A stretch of DNA of 64,000 nucleotides, taken from the NCBI RefSeq assembly GCF_900492205.1, contig NZ_UEYQ01000005.1:62001-126000 (forward strand), in the 5' to 3' direction. The position numbers and the translations under genes are program-made. This document shows positions 18,893 through 27,748 of this stretch, piece after piece (position 1 is the stretch's first letter; every line of letters starts with the position of its first letter). The stretch comes from Ciceribacter sp. T2.26MG-112.2 (GTDB lineage: Bacteria > Pseudomonadota > Alphaproteobacteria > Rhizobiales > Rhizobiaceae). The notes below the pieces were generated by a model. That model was not told where the DNA came from. It saw only the letters and a list, made by a program, of their open reading frames with translations, and did not search any database.

Positions 18893-19636
18893 TCAGTGCA
18901 GGTCGGGGCCGGGCAGCAGGCCGCGCCATGCGGCCTCCGCCACTGCCTGGGTGTTGGAAACGACATTCAGCTTGCGGCGCGCGTTTGCCATGAAGTAGCG
19001 GACCGTGCGCTCGGTGATCCCGAGGATCACGGCGATCTCCCAGTAACTTTTTCCGGCCGCCGCCCAGTAGAGCGTTTCGCGTTCGCGTCGCGTCAGTCGG
19101 GGTGTCGCGGGCTCACCGCTGCCCTGTTCGCTGCCCTGCAACAGCGACGCATGGAATTCGACGGCAAGGGCGAACAGGTCGCGGTCATGAAGCCGGCGGA
19201 ACCTGTGCCATTCGCAGGGTTCGGCAGCGACATGAACGGCGAGCATGGCCTGACGCCCTTCGCGCGAGATCAGTGGATAGGCGACGCCGCAGGGCGTGAT
19301 GCCGAGACGTTCGGCGATTTGTTCAAGGCCATCTCGCGCCGGCGTGCCCGGTGCAAGCGTACTCCAATCGAGGGGCCGGATGGATGCCAATGCGTGGCGC
19401 AGCGGTGGTTCGAAGACGCCGGGACCGAGTGCCTTGACCGCATGCGCCGCCGCAGTGCCGAAGGTGTGGCACAGGCGGTGCGGCTTCACGCCCGCCGGTG
19501 TGCACGCGGCGTCGATGTATAAAATGTGGGCGATGCCGAACACGGCCTGCATCTGTCTGAAGAACGGCAGCGGACGCACGACCTTCTGATCTTGCAGCCA
19601 GTCCAGCAGGTCGAAGTAGCCGCCCTGGTTCGTCAT
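18893..19636 (-). CDS. LuxR-family quorum-sensing regulator
   Basis: The 247-residue protein has an N-terminal autoinducer-binding-like domain (about 15-160) and a C-terminal GerE/LuxR helix-turn-helix (about 180-240) with LTRRERE, the GKSYWEIA segment and ITERTVRYFMANARRKL. In the ligand domain, W84-type LDWSTL and the downstream GITPCG are kept. However, the usual W-x3-Y-x8-DP motif reads A-x3-V-x8-EP (within HTFGTAAAHAVKALGPGVFE). It precedes luxI on the same strand, as in sinR-sinI. TAGGG is eight bases before the ATG. Partner regulator of the neighbouring synthase is the natural reading. Confidence 0.88.
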   Translation of the reverse strand: MTNQGGYFDLLDWLQDQKVVRPLPFFRQMQAVFGIAHILYIDAACTPAGVKPHRLCHTFGTAAAHAVKALGPGVFEPPLRHALASIRPLDWSTLAPGTPARDGLEQIAERLGITPCGVAYPLISREGRQAMLAVHVAAEPCEWHRFRRLHDRDLFALAVEFHASLLQGSEQGSGEPATPRLTRRERETLYWAAAGKSYWEIAVILGITERTVRYFMANARRKLNVVSNTQAVAEAAWRGLLPGPDLH

Positions 19637-19729
19637 TCCTGAAACCCTACAAAAATATGGGTCAAGAGTGTTCGCCGGACGCCGCGATGTCCAGACCGTA
19701 TTTTGGAGGTATGGCGTGGCGCACGTGAC

Positions 19730-19754
19730 GCCCCGTCATGGCCGATGACGGGGC
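19730..19754 (-). terminator. Hairpin downstream of the malic enzyme gene
   Basis: A perfect 10-bp stem GCCCCGTCAT/ATGACGGGGC with a 5-nt loop lies 36 bases beyond the malic enzyme stop and before luxR. There is no T-run on either side. Confidence 0.5.
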
Positions 19755-19789
19755 TGATCGGGCTTCGGCCATGGGTCCGGCTCGACGGC

Positions 19790-22096
19790 TCAGTCCGGCT
19801 GCGACGCTTCGACCACGGCAAGCGCCGCCATGTTGACCACGCCGCGCGATGTGACCGAGGTCGACAGGACGTGGGCGGGCAGGGCTGCGCCGAGCAGGAT
19901 CGGCCCGACATGCAGGGCGTCCATCATGGTGCGGACGATGCCGAGCGAGATATTGGCGGCGTCGAGATTGGGGAAGACCAGGAGATTGGCTTCGCCGGTC
20001 AGCGTGCTGTCGGGCATGGCCCGCTTGCGCAAGGCCTCGGAAAGCGCCGAGCCACCCTGCATTTCGCCATCGACTTCCAGCTCCGGCGCCTGGGCGCGGA
20101 TCAGTTGCAGCGCTTCGCGCATCTTGCGGGCGCTGTCGGAATCGCGCGATCCGAAATTGGAGTGCGAGACGAGGGCCGCCCGCGGGGTGATGCCGAACCG
20201 GCGGATTTCCTGGGCGGCGAGGATCGTCATTTCGGCGATCTCGGCGGCCGACGGGTTGTAGGTCACGAAGGTATCGGTGAAGAAGATCGCGCCGCGCTGG
20301 GAAATCAGCAGGCTGAGACCGGAAAAGGCCCGCACGCCGGGCTTCTTGCCGATGATCTGGCCGACATCGCGCAGATGGCGGTCGAAACGCCCCTCCACGC
20401 CGCAGATCAGTGCATCGGCATCGCCGCGCCGGACGGCGAGCGCGCCGATGACCGTATTGTTGGTACGCACGATGGTGCGGGCGGCTTCCGGGTTGATGCC
20501 GACGCGGCCGACCAGGGCGAAATAGTCCTCGACATAGTCGCGGTAGCGGGGATCGTCCTCGGGGTTGACCAGTTCGAAATCGACGCCCGGACGGATGCGA
20601 AGGCCGAAGCGCTGCAGGCGGCTCTCGATGATGTGCGGGCGCCCGATCAGGATCGGCTTGCCGCTGCCTTCCTCGAGCAGGACTTGGGCGGCGCGCAGGA
20701 CGCGCTCGTCCTCGCCTTCGGCGAAGATCACACGCTTGTCGGACGCCTTCTTCGCCGCGGCGAAGATGGGCTTCATGACGAAGCCGGAACGGAAGACGAA
20801 GCGGTTCAACTGGTCGAGATAGGTATCGTAGTCGGCGATCGGCCGGCGTGCCACGCCGCTCTCTTCCGCCGCCTTGGCGACGGCGGGGGCGATGCGCAGG
20901 ATGAGGCGCGGATCGAACGGCGAGGGGATGAGATAGTTCGGGCCGAAGGTCGGCGATTCGCCGGAATAGGCGCGGGCGGCGACTTCGGACACTTCCTCGC
21001 GGGCAAGGGCGGCGATGGCGCGCACCGCGGCCATCTTCATCTCCTCGTTGATCGTCGTTGCGCCGCAATCGAGCGCGCCCCGGAAGATGTAGGGGAAACA
21101 CAGGACGTTGTTGACCTGGTTGGGAAAGTCGGAGCGCCCGGTGCAGATCATCGCGTCAGGGCGGGCCGCACGCGCCAGTTCCGGCATGATTTCCGGCGTC
21201 GGATTGGCGAGCGCCATGATCAGCGGTTTTTCCGCCATCTGCACGAGAAGCTCGGGCTTCAGCACGCCGGCCGCCGACAGTCCGAGGAAGACGTCGGCGC
21301 CCTCGATCGATTCGGCGAGCGTGCGCTTGTCGCTGACCTGGGCATAGACCGACTTCCATTGGTCCATCAGCATTTCGCGGCCGACATAGACCAGACCCTC
21401 GATGTCGTGCACCCAGATATTCTCGCGCCGGGCGCCGAGAATCACCAGAAGGTTGAGGCAGGCGAGCGCCGCGGCGCCGGCGCCCGAGGCGACGATCTTG
21501 ACGTCCTCGATCTTCTTGCCGGCGAGTTCCAGGCCGTTGAGGATGGCGGCCGCGACAATGATCGCCGTGCCGTGCTGGTCGTCGTGGAAGACCGGAATGT
21601 TCATCTTGGCGCGCAACTGCTGCTCGACCTCGAAGCATTCCGGCGCCTTGATGTCCTCGAGATTGATGCCGCCGAAGGTCGGCTCGAGCGCCGAGACGGT
21701 CGAGACCATCGAATCGACGGTCATGGCGTCGATTTCAATGTCGAAGACGTCGATGCCGGCGAATTTCTTGAACAGGACGGCCTTGCCTTCCATCACCGGC
21801 TTGGAGGCGAGCGGACCGATATTGCCGAGCCCGAGCACGGCTGTCCCGTTGGAAATGACGGCGACGAGATTGCCGCGTGCCGTGTAGTCGGCGGCGGTCT
21901 CCGGTTCGTCGCGGATGGCCAGACAGGGGGCTGCAACGCCGGGGGAATAGGCAAGTGCCAAGTCGCGCTGGTTGCCGAGCGGCTTGGTCGCCTGGATCTC
22001 CAGCTTTCCCGGTCGCGGATAGCGATGGTAGAAAAGTGCCTGTTCGTCGAGGTCCGCCGTGGGGGCTGCCGGCTTGTTCTTGTCGGTGGTATCCAT
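19790..22096 (-). CDS. maeB: NADP-dependent malic enzyme with phosphotransacetylase-like C-terminal domain
   Basis: Malic enzyme oxidatively decarboxylates malate to pyruvate. The 768-residue protein has a malic enzyme part (about 1-430) with [32 protein letters not shown] and [14 protein letters not shown] phosphotransacetylase-like part (about 440-768) lacks proven catalytic activity in rhizobial homologues and is thought to be regulatory. Rhizobia usually have two such chimeras, NAD-dependent Dme and NADP-dependent Tme; cofactor use cannot be settled here. I chose the ATG at 22096, behind a GGA-containing purine tract; an in-frame ATG seven codons earlier has none. Confidence 0.9.
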   Translation of the reverse strand: MDTTDKNKPAAPTADLDEQALFYHRYPRPGKLEIQATKPLGNQRDLALAYSPGVAAPCLAIRDEPETAADYTARGNLVAVISNGTAVLGLGNIGPLASKPVMEGKAVLFKKFAGIDVFDIEIDAMTVDSMVSTVSALEPTFGGINLEDIKAPECFEVEQQLRAKMNIPVFHDDQHGTAIIVAAAILNGLELAGKKIEDVKIVASGAGAAALACLNLLVILGARRENIWVHDIEGLVYVGREMLMDQWKSVYAQVSDKRTLAESIEGADVFLGLSAAGVLKPELLVQMAEKPLIMALANPTPEIMPELARAARPDAMICTGRSDFPNQVNNVLCFPYIFRGALDCGATTINEEMKMAAVRAIAALAREEVSEVAARAYSGESPTFGPNYLIPSPFDPRLILRIAPAVAKAAEESGVARRPIADYDTYLDQLNRFVFRSGFVMKPIFAAAKKASDKRVIFAEGEDERVLRAAQVLLEEGSGKPILIGRPHIIESRLQRFGLRIRPGVDFELVNPEDDPRYRDYVEDYFALVGRVGINPEAARTIVRTNNTVIGALAVRRGDADALICGVEGRFDRHLRDVGQIIGKKPGVRAFSGLSLLISQRGAIFFTDTFVTYNPSAAEIAEMTILAAQEIRRFGITPRAALVSHSNFGSRDSDSARKMREALQLIRAQAPELEVDGEMQGGSALSEALRKRAMPDSTLTGEANLLVFPNLDAANISLGIVRTMMDALHVGPILLGAALPAHVLSTSVTSRGVVNMAALAVVEASQPD

Positions 22097-22279
22097 GCTT
22101 TTCCGTGTCCGGTTCATTCACTGGTATGCGTTCCTGCATACACCAAATGAACCGGACTGGGAGTACCCCGCCGCTCTCCCCACCGATTTTGTCGGGCTTG
22201 GAGCCGCAGGATGCAATCCTCGGAAGCAAGGCGGCGCCCGCCATGGGGCAGGGCGTCGCCTCTGCCGGGGAGATGCGGA

Positions 22280-22465
22280 TCAGGTCGAGGGGGAGATGAC
22301 CGGCGGCAGCGAGGTCGGGCGCAGGCCGTATTTCGACTGGGCGCACTGTTCGTCGGAGAGGCCAGCCTTGGCGCAGGCCACCGCCTTTTCGTCGGTGGTC
22401 CTGGTGGTCTGGGAGCAGCCTGCAAGCGCGGTAAGCATGAATGTAGCGAGAATTAGTTTCTTCAC
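22280..22465 (-). CDS. Small lipoprotein (61 aa), divergent from tetR
   Basis: Read from a GTG with AGGAG seven bases upstream, the peptide begins with two Lys, a hydrophobic stretch, and the lipobox LAGC at about residues 15-18. The remaining 43 residues are polar with a pair of Cys (VACAKAGLSDEQCAQSKYG). This is the layout of a small outer-membrane lipoprotein. The function is unknown. Its promoter (-35 TTGACA, -10 near 22515-22522) encloses an 18-bp palindrome, and a TetR-family gene diverges from it, so repression by that protein is likely. Confidence 0.72.
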   Translation of the reverse strand: MKKLILATFMLTALAGCSQTTRTTDEKAVACAKAGLSDEQCAQSKYGLRPTSLPPVISPST

Positions 22466-22514
22466 GATCGGTCTCCTGAACTTGGCCTGTGTTGCGATGG
22501 GTGAACTGATGCGA

Positions 22515-22545
22515 CCTATATTGAACACAGGTGTTCAAATGTCAA
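22515..22545 (-). promoter_or_regulatory. Promoter with embedded 18-bp palindromic operator
   Basis: TTGAACAC-AG-GTGTTCAA at 22521-22538 is a perfect inverted repeat with 8-bp arms. On the minus strand it sits between TTGACA (22540-22545) and an AATATA/TATAGG -10 region (22515-22522). Binding there would block the lipoprotein promoter. The tetR start is 112 bases to the right, so autoregulation is also possible. Confidence 0.7.
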
Positions 22546-22649
22546 CATTGATGTTTTTGGCGGCAAATGCTATGGCAACGGTCCCGCCCTTGGCTTGACA
22601 GCAGGCCTCAGTTGCCAAGGATGGTGATGCAAGAACCGGGAGGGTCCGC

Positions 22650-23255
22650 GTGAAATCTGTCGTTCAGTGCCGTATTCACGAGGCGGCCATGCGTCTCTTT
22701 GCCCGGGTCGGCGCCTGTCGGGTGAATGTCAGCGATCTCGCCGAGGAGGCGGGGGTCGCCCGCGGGACGATCTACAATGCCGTGCCCAATCCCGACAGCC
22801 TGTTCGAGGATGTCGCCGGTGACCTCGCCGGCGAAATGCAGGAACGCGTGCGCACCAGCATAGACGGGCTTCAGGATCCGGCGGCAAGGCTCGCCTGTGG
22901 CATACGCCTGTTCATCCGCCGGGCGCACGAGGAGCCGCAATGGGGCCGCTTCATCGTGCATTTCGGTTTCAGCAACAAATCCCTGCGCGGCTTGCTGACC
23001 GCTTCGCTCACCGATGAGATGGGCGAGGCGATCACGCGCGGCCGCTATCGCATCGCTCCGGACCAGGTGACGTCGATGGTGGCGGTGATCGGCGGCGCGA
23101 CGCTGTCCGGCATGATGCTGGTGCAGGAGGGCTACAAGAGCTGGCGCGACGCCGGCAGCGAGGTGGCGGAATTCATTCTGATCGCCATGGGCATCGAGCG
23201 CGCCGAGGCGGCGCAAATCGCGCGATGCGAGCTGCCGCCATTGAAGGGCACCTGA
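22650..23255 (+). CDS. TetR-family transcriptional regulator
   Basis: The 201-residue protein has an N-terminal TetR helix-turn-helix (about 5-50): RIHEAAMRLFARVG, then VSDLAEEAGVARGTIYNAVPN. A helical C-terminal domain would bind ligand or dimerise. The GTG start has GGGAGG about five bases upstream. It diverges from the small lipoprotein gene, with the palindrome at 22521-22538 in between as likely operator. Ligand and full regulon are unknown. Confidence 0.88.
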   Translation: MKSVVQCRIHEAAMRLFARVGACRVNVSDLAEEAGVARGTIYNAVPNPDSLFEDVAGDLAGEMQERVRTSIDGLQDPAARLACGIRLFIRRAHEEPQWGRFIVHFGFSNKSLRGLLTASLTDEMGEAITRGRYRIAPDQVTSMVAVIGGATLSGMMLVQEGYKSWRDAGSEVAEFILIAMGIERAEAAQIARCELPPLKGT

Positions 23256-23349
23256 GGGCTGCTCCAGGCACCGGTGCATGGCGGTGTCATGTTCCTGAAA
23301 CAAGAGTCTGATTTGGAAAAAGGGCAAAGGCTCGTCAAGCGAGAGGCCC

Positions 23350-24204
23350 ATGACCGTGAATACAGATCCGGAAATCCGTCACTTCAGAACCCTGTTCATT
23401 TCCGACGTGCATCTCGGCTCGAAGGCGGCCAAGGCGGACTTCCTGCTGGATTTCCTGAGGACCCATGAGGCCGAGACGATCTTCCTGGTCGGCGACATCG
23501 TCGACGGTTGGCGACTGAAGCGCAGCTGGTACTGGCCGCAGGACTGCAACGACGTCGTGCAGAAACTGCTGCGCAAGGCGCGCAAGGGAACCCGCATCGT
23601 CTACATTCCGGGCAATCACGACGAATTCCTGCGCGGCTTCCCCGGCACGCATTTCGGCGGCATCGAGGTTGCCGAGCGGATGATCCACGAGACGGCCGAC
23701 GGGAAGAAGTACCTGGTGCTGCACGGCGACGAATTCGACGTCGTGGTGCGCAATGCCCGCCTCGTCGCCTATCTCGGTGACTGGGCCTATGACATGGCGA
23801 TCAACATCAACATCCTTTTGGCTGCGATCCGCCGCCGCCTTGGCATGCCCTACTGGTCGTTCTCCGCCTGGGCGAAGCTTCAGGTCAAGCAGGCGGTCAA
23901 CTTCATCGGCGAATTCCAGAAGGTCGTTGCCGAGGAAGCCCGGCGTAACGATGTCGACGGCGTCATCTGTGGTCACATCCACCATGCGGTGATGGAAGAC
24001 ATCGACGGCATCCACTACGTCAATACCGGAGACTGGGTGGAGAGCTGCACGGCGATCGTCGAACACCACGACGGTCGCTTCGAGTTGATTTCCTGGGGAC
24101 ACCGGATCGGCGCTGCTTCCAAAAAGGTGGCGACGCTCGCCCTGCCGCGCCCTTTCCCAGCCGCTGCCGAACCGGCCGAAGCCAAGGATATTCAGGCCGC
24201 CTGA
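23350..24204 (+). CDS. UDP-2,3-diacylglucosamine diphosphatase-like metallophosphoesterase (LpxH/COG2908 family)
   Basis: The 284-residue protein carries the calcineurin-type metal motifs in order: SDVHLGS near residue 18, GDIVDGW near 48, GNHDEFL near 88, a middle LHGDEFD, and GHIHHAV near 205. LpxH releases lipid X in lipid A synthesis in the inner membrane. Many alphaproteobacteria use LpxI instead, and COG2908 members in rhizobia may have other phospholipid substrates, so the exact reaction is uncertain. GAGAGG lies just before the ATG. Confidence 0.8.
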   Translation: MTVNTDPEIRHFRTLFISDVHLGSKAAKADFLLDFLRTHEAETIFLVGDIVDGWRLKRSWYWPQDCNDVVQKLLRKARKGTRIVYIPGNHDEFLRGFPGTHFGGIEVAERMIHETADGKKYLVLHGDEFDVVVRNARLVAYLGDWAYDMAININILLAAIRRRLGMPYWSFSAWAKLQVKQAVNFIGEFQKVVAEEARRNDVDGVICGHIHHAVMEDIDGIHYVNTGDWVESCTAIVEHHDGRFELISWGHRIGAASKKVATLALPRPFPAAAEPAEAKDIQAA

Positions 24205-24363
24205 CGGGGCAGCCGGCCCAGCCCCACCCCGGGGCGGCGGTTCTTGTGGCTTGAAGGTGACGCAGGCGGATAAACGCTTTCTCAAGGATTTCATTGTCCG
24301 CCGGTCTGGATATACTGCGCGACAGAATGATTTGCGCCGCCAAACCGATTTGGCCAAGCCTGC

Positions 24364-25542
24364 GTGACGCAATGCGTGGAAGTTGTCAGAGCCTTGAAGT
24401 CCGTACATCCAGAGAGCGCCGCGATCGGCGTCGATGAACTGCCGGGCGAGGGGCATCGCATCCGGCTGTCCGGCGCCTGGCGCAACAACAGCCTTGGACC
24501 TCTCCTGCAGAACGATGGCCGGTTGATGCCGACCAATGGCGGCAAGTCGGTCGAAGTCGACCTGAATGCCGTTTCCGAAATGGACATGGCCGGCGCCTGG
24601 CTCATCCGCCGCTTCATCGCGGTGCGCCAGAAGGAGGGCGCCGAGGTCAAGCTGACGGGGGGTACGTCGGCGATGCGGGAGCTGCTGCGGGTCCTGCCGG
24701 AAGACGTCAAGCATCCGCCGCCGCCACCGGCAAAGGGACCCCTGTTCCAGCGGCTGTTCGCGCCTGCGGGCAAGGTTATGGTCGATCTCTGGTCGGACGT
24801 CGTGGCGATGATGTTCGTTCTCGGTTCCGCCGTGCACGGTGCGCAGACCAAGCTCGGGCGCGGCAGCGGCATTTCGCCGGCCTCGGTGGTCACGCAGATG
24901 GACCATATGGGTGTGCGGGCCGTGCCGATCGTCGCGCTCATGTCCTTCCTGATCGGCGCGATCATCGCCCAGCAGGGAGCCTTTCAGCTGCGCTATTTCG
25001 GCGCGGAGATTTTCGTCGTCGACCTGGTCGGCATTTTGCAGTTGCGCGAGATCGGTGTGCTGTTGACCGCGATCATGGTTGCGGGTCGGTCTGGCAGCGC
25101 GATCACGGCCGAGATCGGCTCGATGAAGATGCGCGAGGAGATCGACGCGCTCAAGGTCATTGGGCTCAATCCGATCGGCGTGCTCGTCTTTCCGCGGCTC
25201 GTGGCCCTGACGATCGTCCTGCCCTTGCTCACCATCCTGGCGAATTTTTCCGCCCTCTACGGTGCCGCCCTGGTGGCGTGGAGCTATTCGGGCATCACCT
25301 TCGACGTCTTCACCACCCGCCTGCATTCCGCAGTCGACTATTCGACCGTCGCATCGGGCATGATCAAGGCCCCGTTCATGGCGCTGATCGTCGGCATTGT
25401 CTCGGCGGTCGAGGGCATGAAGGTCGGAGGCAGCGCCGAATCGCTCGGGCGGCATGTGACGGCTGCGGTGGTGAAATCGATCTTCGTGGTCATCCTCGTC
25501 GATGCCCTGTTCGCCATGTTCTATTCGGCGATCGACTTTTGA
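24364..25542 (+). CDS. MlaE-type lipid ABC transporter permease with N-terminal STAS domain
   Basis: The 392-residue protein starts with a STAS-like domain (about 25-110, including EVDLNAVSEMDMAGAWLIRR). An MlaE permease follows (about 130-392), with several membrane helices and the signature EIGSMKMREEIDALKVIGLNP. In E. coli the STAS protein MlaB is separate; here it appears fused to the permease. The complex moves phospholipids between the membranes and maintains outer-membrane asymmetry. The GTG at 24364 has no strong ribosome site. First gene of a four-gene operon. Confidence 0.9.
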   Translation: MTQCVEVVRALKSVHPESAAIGVDELPGEGHRIRLSGAWRNNSLGPLLQNDGRLMPTNGGKSVEVDLNAVSEMDMAGAWLIRRFIAVRQKEGAEVKLTGGTSAMRELLRVLPEDVKHPPPPPAKGPLFQRLFAPAGKVMVDLWSDVVAMMFVLGSAVHGAQTKLGRGSGISPASVVTQMDHMGVRAVPIVALMSFLIGAIIAQQGAFQLRYFGAEIFVVDLVGILQLREIGVLLTAIMVAGRSGSAITAEIGSMKMREEIDALKVIGLNPIGVLVFPRLVALTIVLPLLTILANFSALYGAALVAWSYSGITFDVFTTRLHSAVDYSTVASGMIKAPFMALIVGIVSAVEGMKVGGSAESLGRHVTAAVVKSIFVVILVDALFAMFYSAIDF

Positions 25543-25550
25543 GGGGCGGG

Positions 25551-26378
25551 ATGGACGACAAGACTCCGGTGGCGAACGAGGGCGAACGCGAGAAGGTTCT
25601 GTCGGTCAAGGGGCTGACGGTCGGCTTCGGCAGCAAGATCGTGCTCGACAACCTCGATCTCGATATCTATCGCGGTGAGATCCTCGGTTTCGTCGGTGCC
25701 TCCGGCGCCGGCAAGTCGGTGCTGATGCGCACGGTCCTGCGGCTGCTGCCGCGACGGTCGGGAACGATCGAAATTCTGGGTTCCGATTATAATACGGTGG
25801 ACGAACGCACGCGGATGGAACTCGATACGCGGCTGGGCGTCTTGTTCCAGCACGGCGCGCTGTTCTCGGCGTTGACCGTCAAGGAGAACATCCAGCTGCC
25901 GATGCGTGAATATCTCGACCTGCCGAAGTGGCTGATGGATGAGCTTGCCTATCTCAAGCTGGATCTGGTCGGCCTCGACCCGGATGCGGCGGACAAGTAT
26001 CCGTCGGAACTGTCCGGCGGGATGATCAAACGCGCGGCGCTTGCGCGCGCGCTGGCGCTCGACCCGGATCTGGTTTTCCTCGACGAGCCGACCTCCGGGC
26101 TCGATCCGATCGGTGCTGCGGAATTCGACGAGCTGATCGCAAGGCTGCGCGACACGCTGGGCCTGACCGTCTATATGGTCACCCATGACCTGGACAGCCT
26201 GTTTTCGGTCTGCGACCGCATCGCCGTTCTCGGGCAAAAGCGAGTCTTGGTCGAAGGCACCTTAGACGATATGCTCGCCAGCGAAGATCCGTGGGTGAAA
26301 TCCTATTTCAGGGGCAAGCGGGCCCGATCCATTCCTCGCCGGGGCGACCCGGTGGCATCCGGTAGAGTGACTGACTGA
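25551..26378 (+). CDS. MlaF-type ATP-binding protein
   Basis: The 275-residue ABC ATPase has Walker A GASGAGKS near residue 50, Q-loop FQHGALFS, signature LSGGMIKRAALARAL, Walker B DLVFLDEPTSGLDP and switch MVTHDLDS. MIKR in the signature is typical of the Mla/TrgD group. It powers the MlaE permease encoded eight bases upstream. The start is the ATG at 25551 behind GAGGGG. Its stop codon overlaps the mlaD-like start by one base. Confidence 0.92.
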   Translation: MDDKTPVANEGEREKVLSVKGLTVGFGSKIVLDNLDLDIYRGEILGFVGASGAGKSVLMRTVLRLLPRRSGTIEILGSDYNTVDERTRMELDTRLGVLFQHGALFSALTVKENIQLPMREYLDLPKWLMDELAYLKLDLVGLDPDAADKYPSELSGGMIKRAALARALALDPDLVFLDEPTSGLDPIGAAEFDELIARLRDTLGLTVYMVTHDLDSLFSVCDRIAVLGQKRVLVEGTLDDMLASEDPWVKSYFRGKRARSIPRRGDPVASGRVTD

Positions 26379-27748
26379 TGGAAACCAAAGCCAATTATGC
26401 GATCGTCGGATTTTTCACGATGCTCGTCATCGCGGCCGCCTTCGGCTTCGTCTACTGGATGGCCGAATATGGCCGCGGCGGGACCCTCGCGCCCCTGGCA
26501 ATCCGCATCCCGGGTTCGGCCAACGGCTTGAGCATCGGCTCGCCGGTGCGCTTCAACGGCATCGCCGTCGGTTCCGTGCGCAGCCTCTATATCGACAAGG
26601 AGGATCCGCAGTTCTCGGTGGCCTTCACCGAGGTCCGCGAGGACGCGCCGGTCACCGCCTCGACCAAGGCCGTGCTCGAGATCCAGGGCCTGACCGGGGC
26701 TGCCTATATCGAACTTTCCGGTGGCAATGCGGGTGACGCCAACATTCTCGAGAAGGCCATTGCCACCGGTGAGCCGGCGGTGTTGCTGGCCGACCAGTCG
26801 AGCGTCACCAATCTTCTGGCGACCGCCGACAAGATCCTGAAGCGCGCCGACGACGCGATCGGGCAATTGCAGGGCTTCATCACCGATGCCCGCGATCCGC
26901 TGACCAACACTGTCAAGAACGCCGAGACCTTCTCCAAGTCACTGGCCGACAATGCCGATGGCATCGACAAATTCCTCGAAAGCGTCAGTGCTTTGTCGAA
27001 TTCGGTATCCGGCCTGTCCGGGCGGCTCGATTCCACGCTCGGCGCGGCCGAGAGCCTGTTCAAGGCGCTCAATTCGGACAAGATCGACCAGATTCTCACC
27101 AATACCGAGGCGTTCACCGGCAACTTTGCCGACGCCTCGGACACGATCGGGCCGGCCATCGAGACCTTCCGCGAGACCGCGGCGACCTTCCAGAAGTTCG
27201 GCGAAAATGCCGACAAGACGCTGTCGCGGGTCGACGAGGTCGTCGCTGCGGTCGATGCACAGAAGATCACCAAGGTCATGGACGATGTCTCGGTCGCCTC
27301 TGCCGATGCGCGCGAGGCGATCAGCGGCTTCAAGGATCTGAGCCAGAGCATCACCGACCGCACCCAGGACATCGACCAGGCGATCACCGATTTCACCCAG
27401 CTTGCGAACAAGCTGAACAATGCCTCGGACCAGATCGACGGCATTCTGACCAAGGTCGACGCATTCCTCGGTTCCGGTGAGGCGGATTCGCTGAGTGCTG
27501 AAGCGCGCAAGACGCTGGTGTCGATCCGCGGCGCTGCCGACAACCTGAATTCCAAAATCGGACCGATCGCCGACAATCTGGCGCGATTCTCCAATACCGG
27601 GCTGAGAGACATCCAGTCGCTGGTGACCGATACGCGCCAGACGGTGCGCGGTCTCAACGACGCGATCACCAATTTTGACAATGATCCGCAGCGCCTGCTG
27701 TTTGGCGGGGAAAACGTCAAGCAGTATGACGGGCGGACGAGACGATGA
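26378..27748 (+). CDS. MlaD/MCE-family lipid-binding protein
   Basis: The 456-residue protein has an N-terminal anchor helix (about 8-28) and one MCE domain (about 38-125, with IPGSANGLSIGSPVRFNGIAVG). A long helical region with many regularly spaced Asp and Leu follows to the C-terminus. MCE domains form hexameric rings that carry lipids across the periplasm. The helical extension is longer than in E. coli MlaD (183 residues) and may form a tube, as in other MCE proteins. Start overlaps the upstream stop by one base. Confidence 0.9.
   Translation: METKANYAIVGFFTMLVIAAAFGFVYWMAEYGRGGTLAPLAIRIPGSANGLSIGSPVRFNGIAVGSVRSLYIDKEDPQFSVAFTEVREDAPVTASTKAVLEIQGLTGAAYIELSGGNAGDANILEKAIATGEPAVLLADQSSVTNLLATADKILKRADDAIGQLQGFITDARDPLTNTVKNAETFSKSLADNADGIDKFLESVSALSNSVSGLSGRLDSTLGAAESLFKALNSDKIDQILTNTEAFTGNFADASDTIGPAIETFRETAATFQKFGENADKTLSRVDEVVAAVDAQKITKVMDDVSVASADAREAISGFKDLSQSITDRTQDIDQAITDFTQLANKLNNASDQIDGILTKVDAFLGSGEADSLSAEARKTLVSIRGAADNLNSKIGPIADNLARFSNTGLRDIQSLVTDTRQTVRGLNDAITNFDNDPQRLLFGGENVKQYDGRTRR

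Noticed and set aside
19640..19670. ACCC-N11-GGGT repeat upstream of luxR considered as a second lux box
   Set aside because: Only four bases pair at each arm and the CTG/CAG core is missing.
19703..22150. 815-residue plus-strand open frame
   Set aside because: Exact antisense shadow of the malic enzyme, whose family motifs are unambiguous; no ribosome site or recognisable domain.
23335..25455. 706-residue minus-strand open frame
   Set aside because: Antisense to the LpxH-like and MlaE-type genes; composition is Asp/His/Arg-rich as expected of a shadow.
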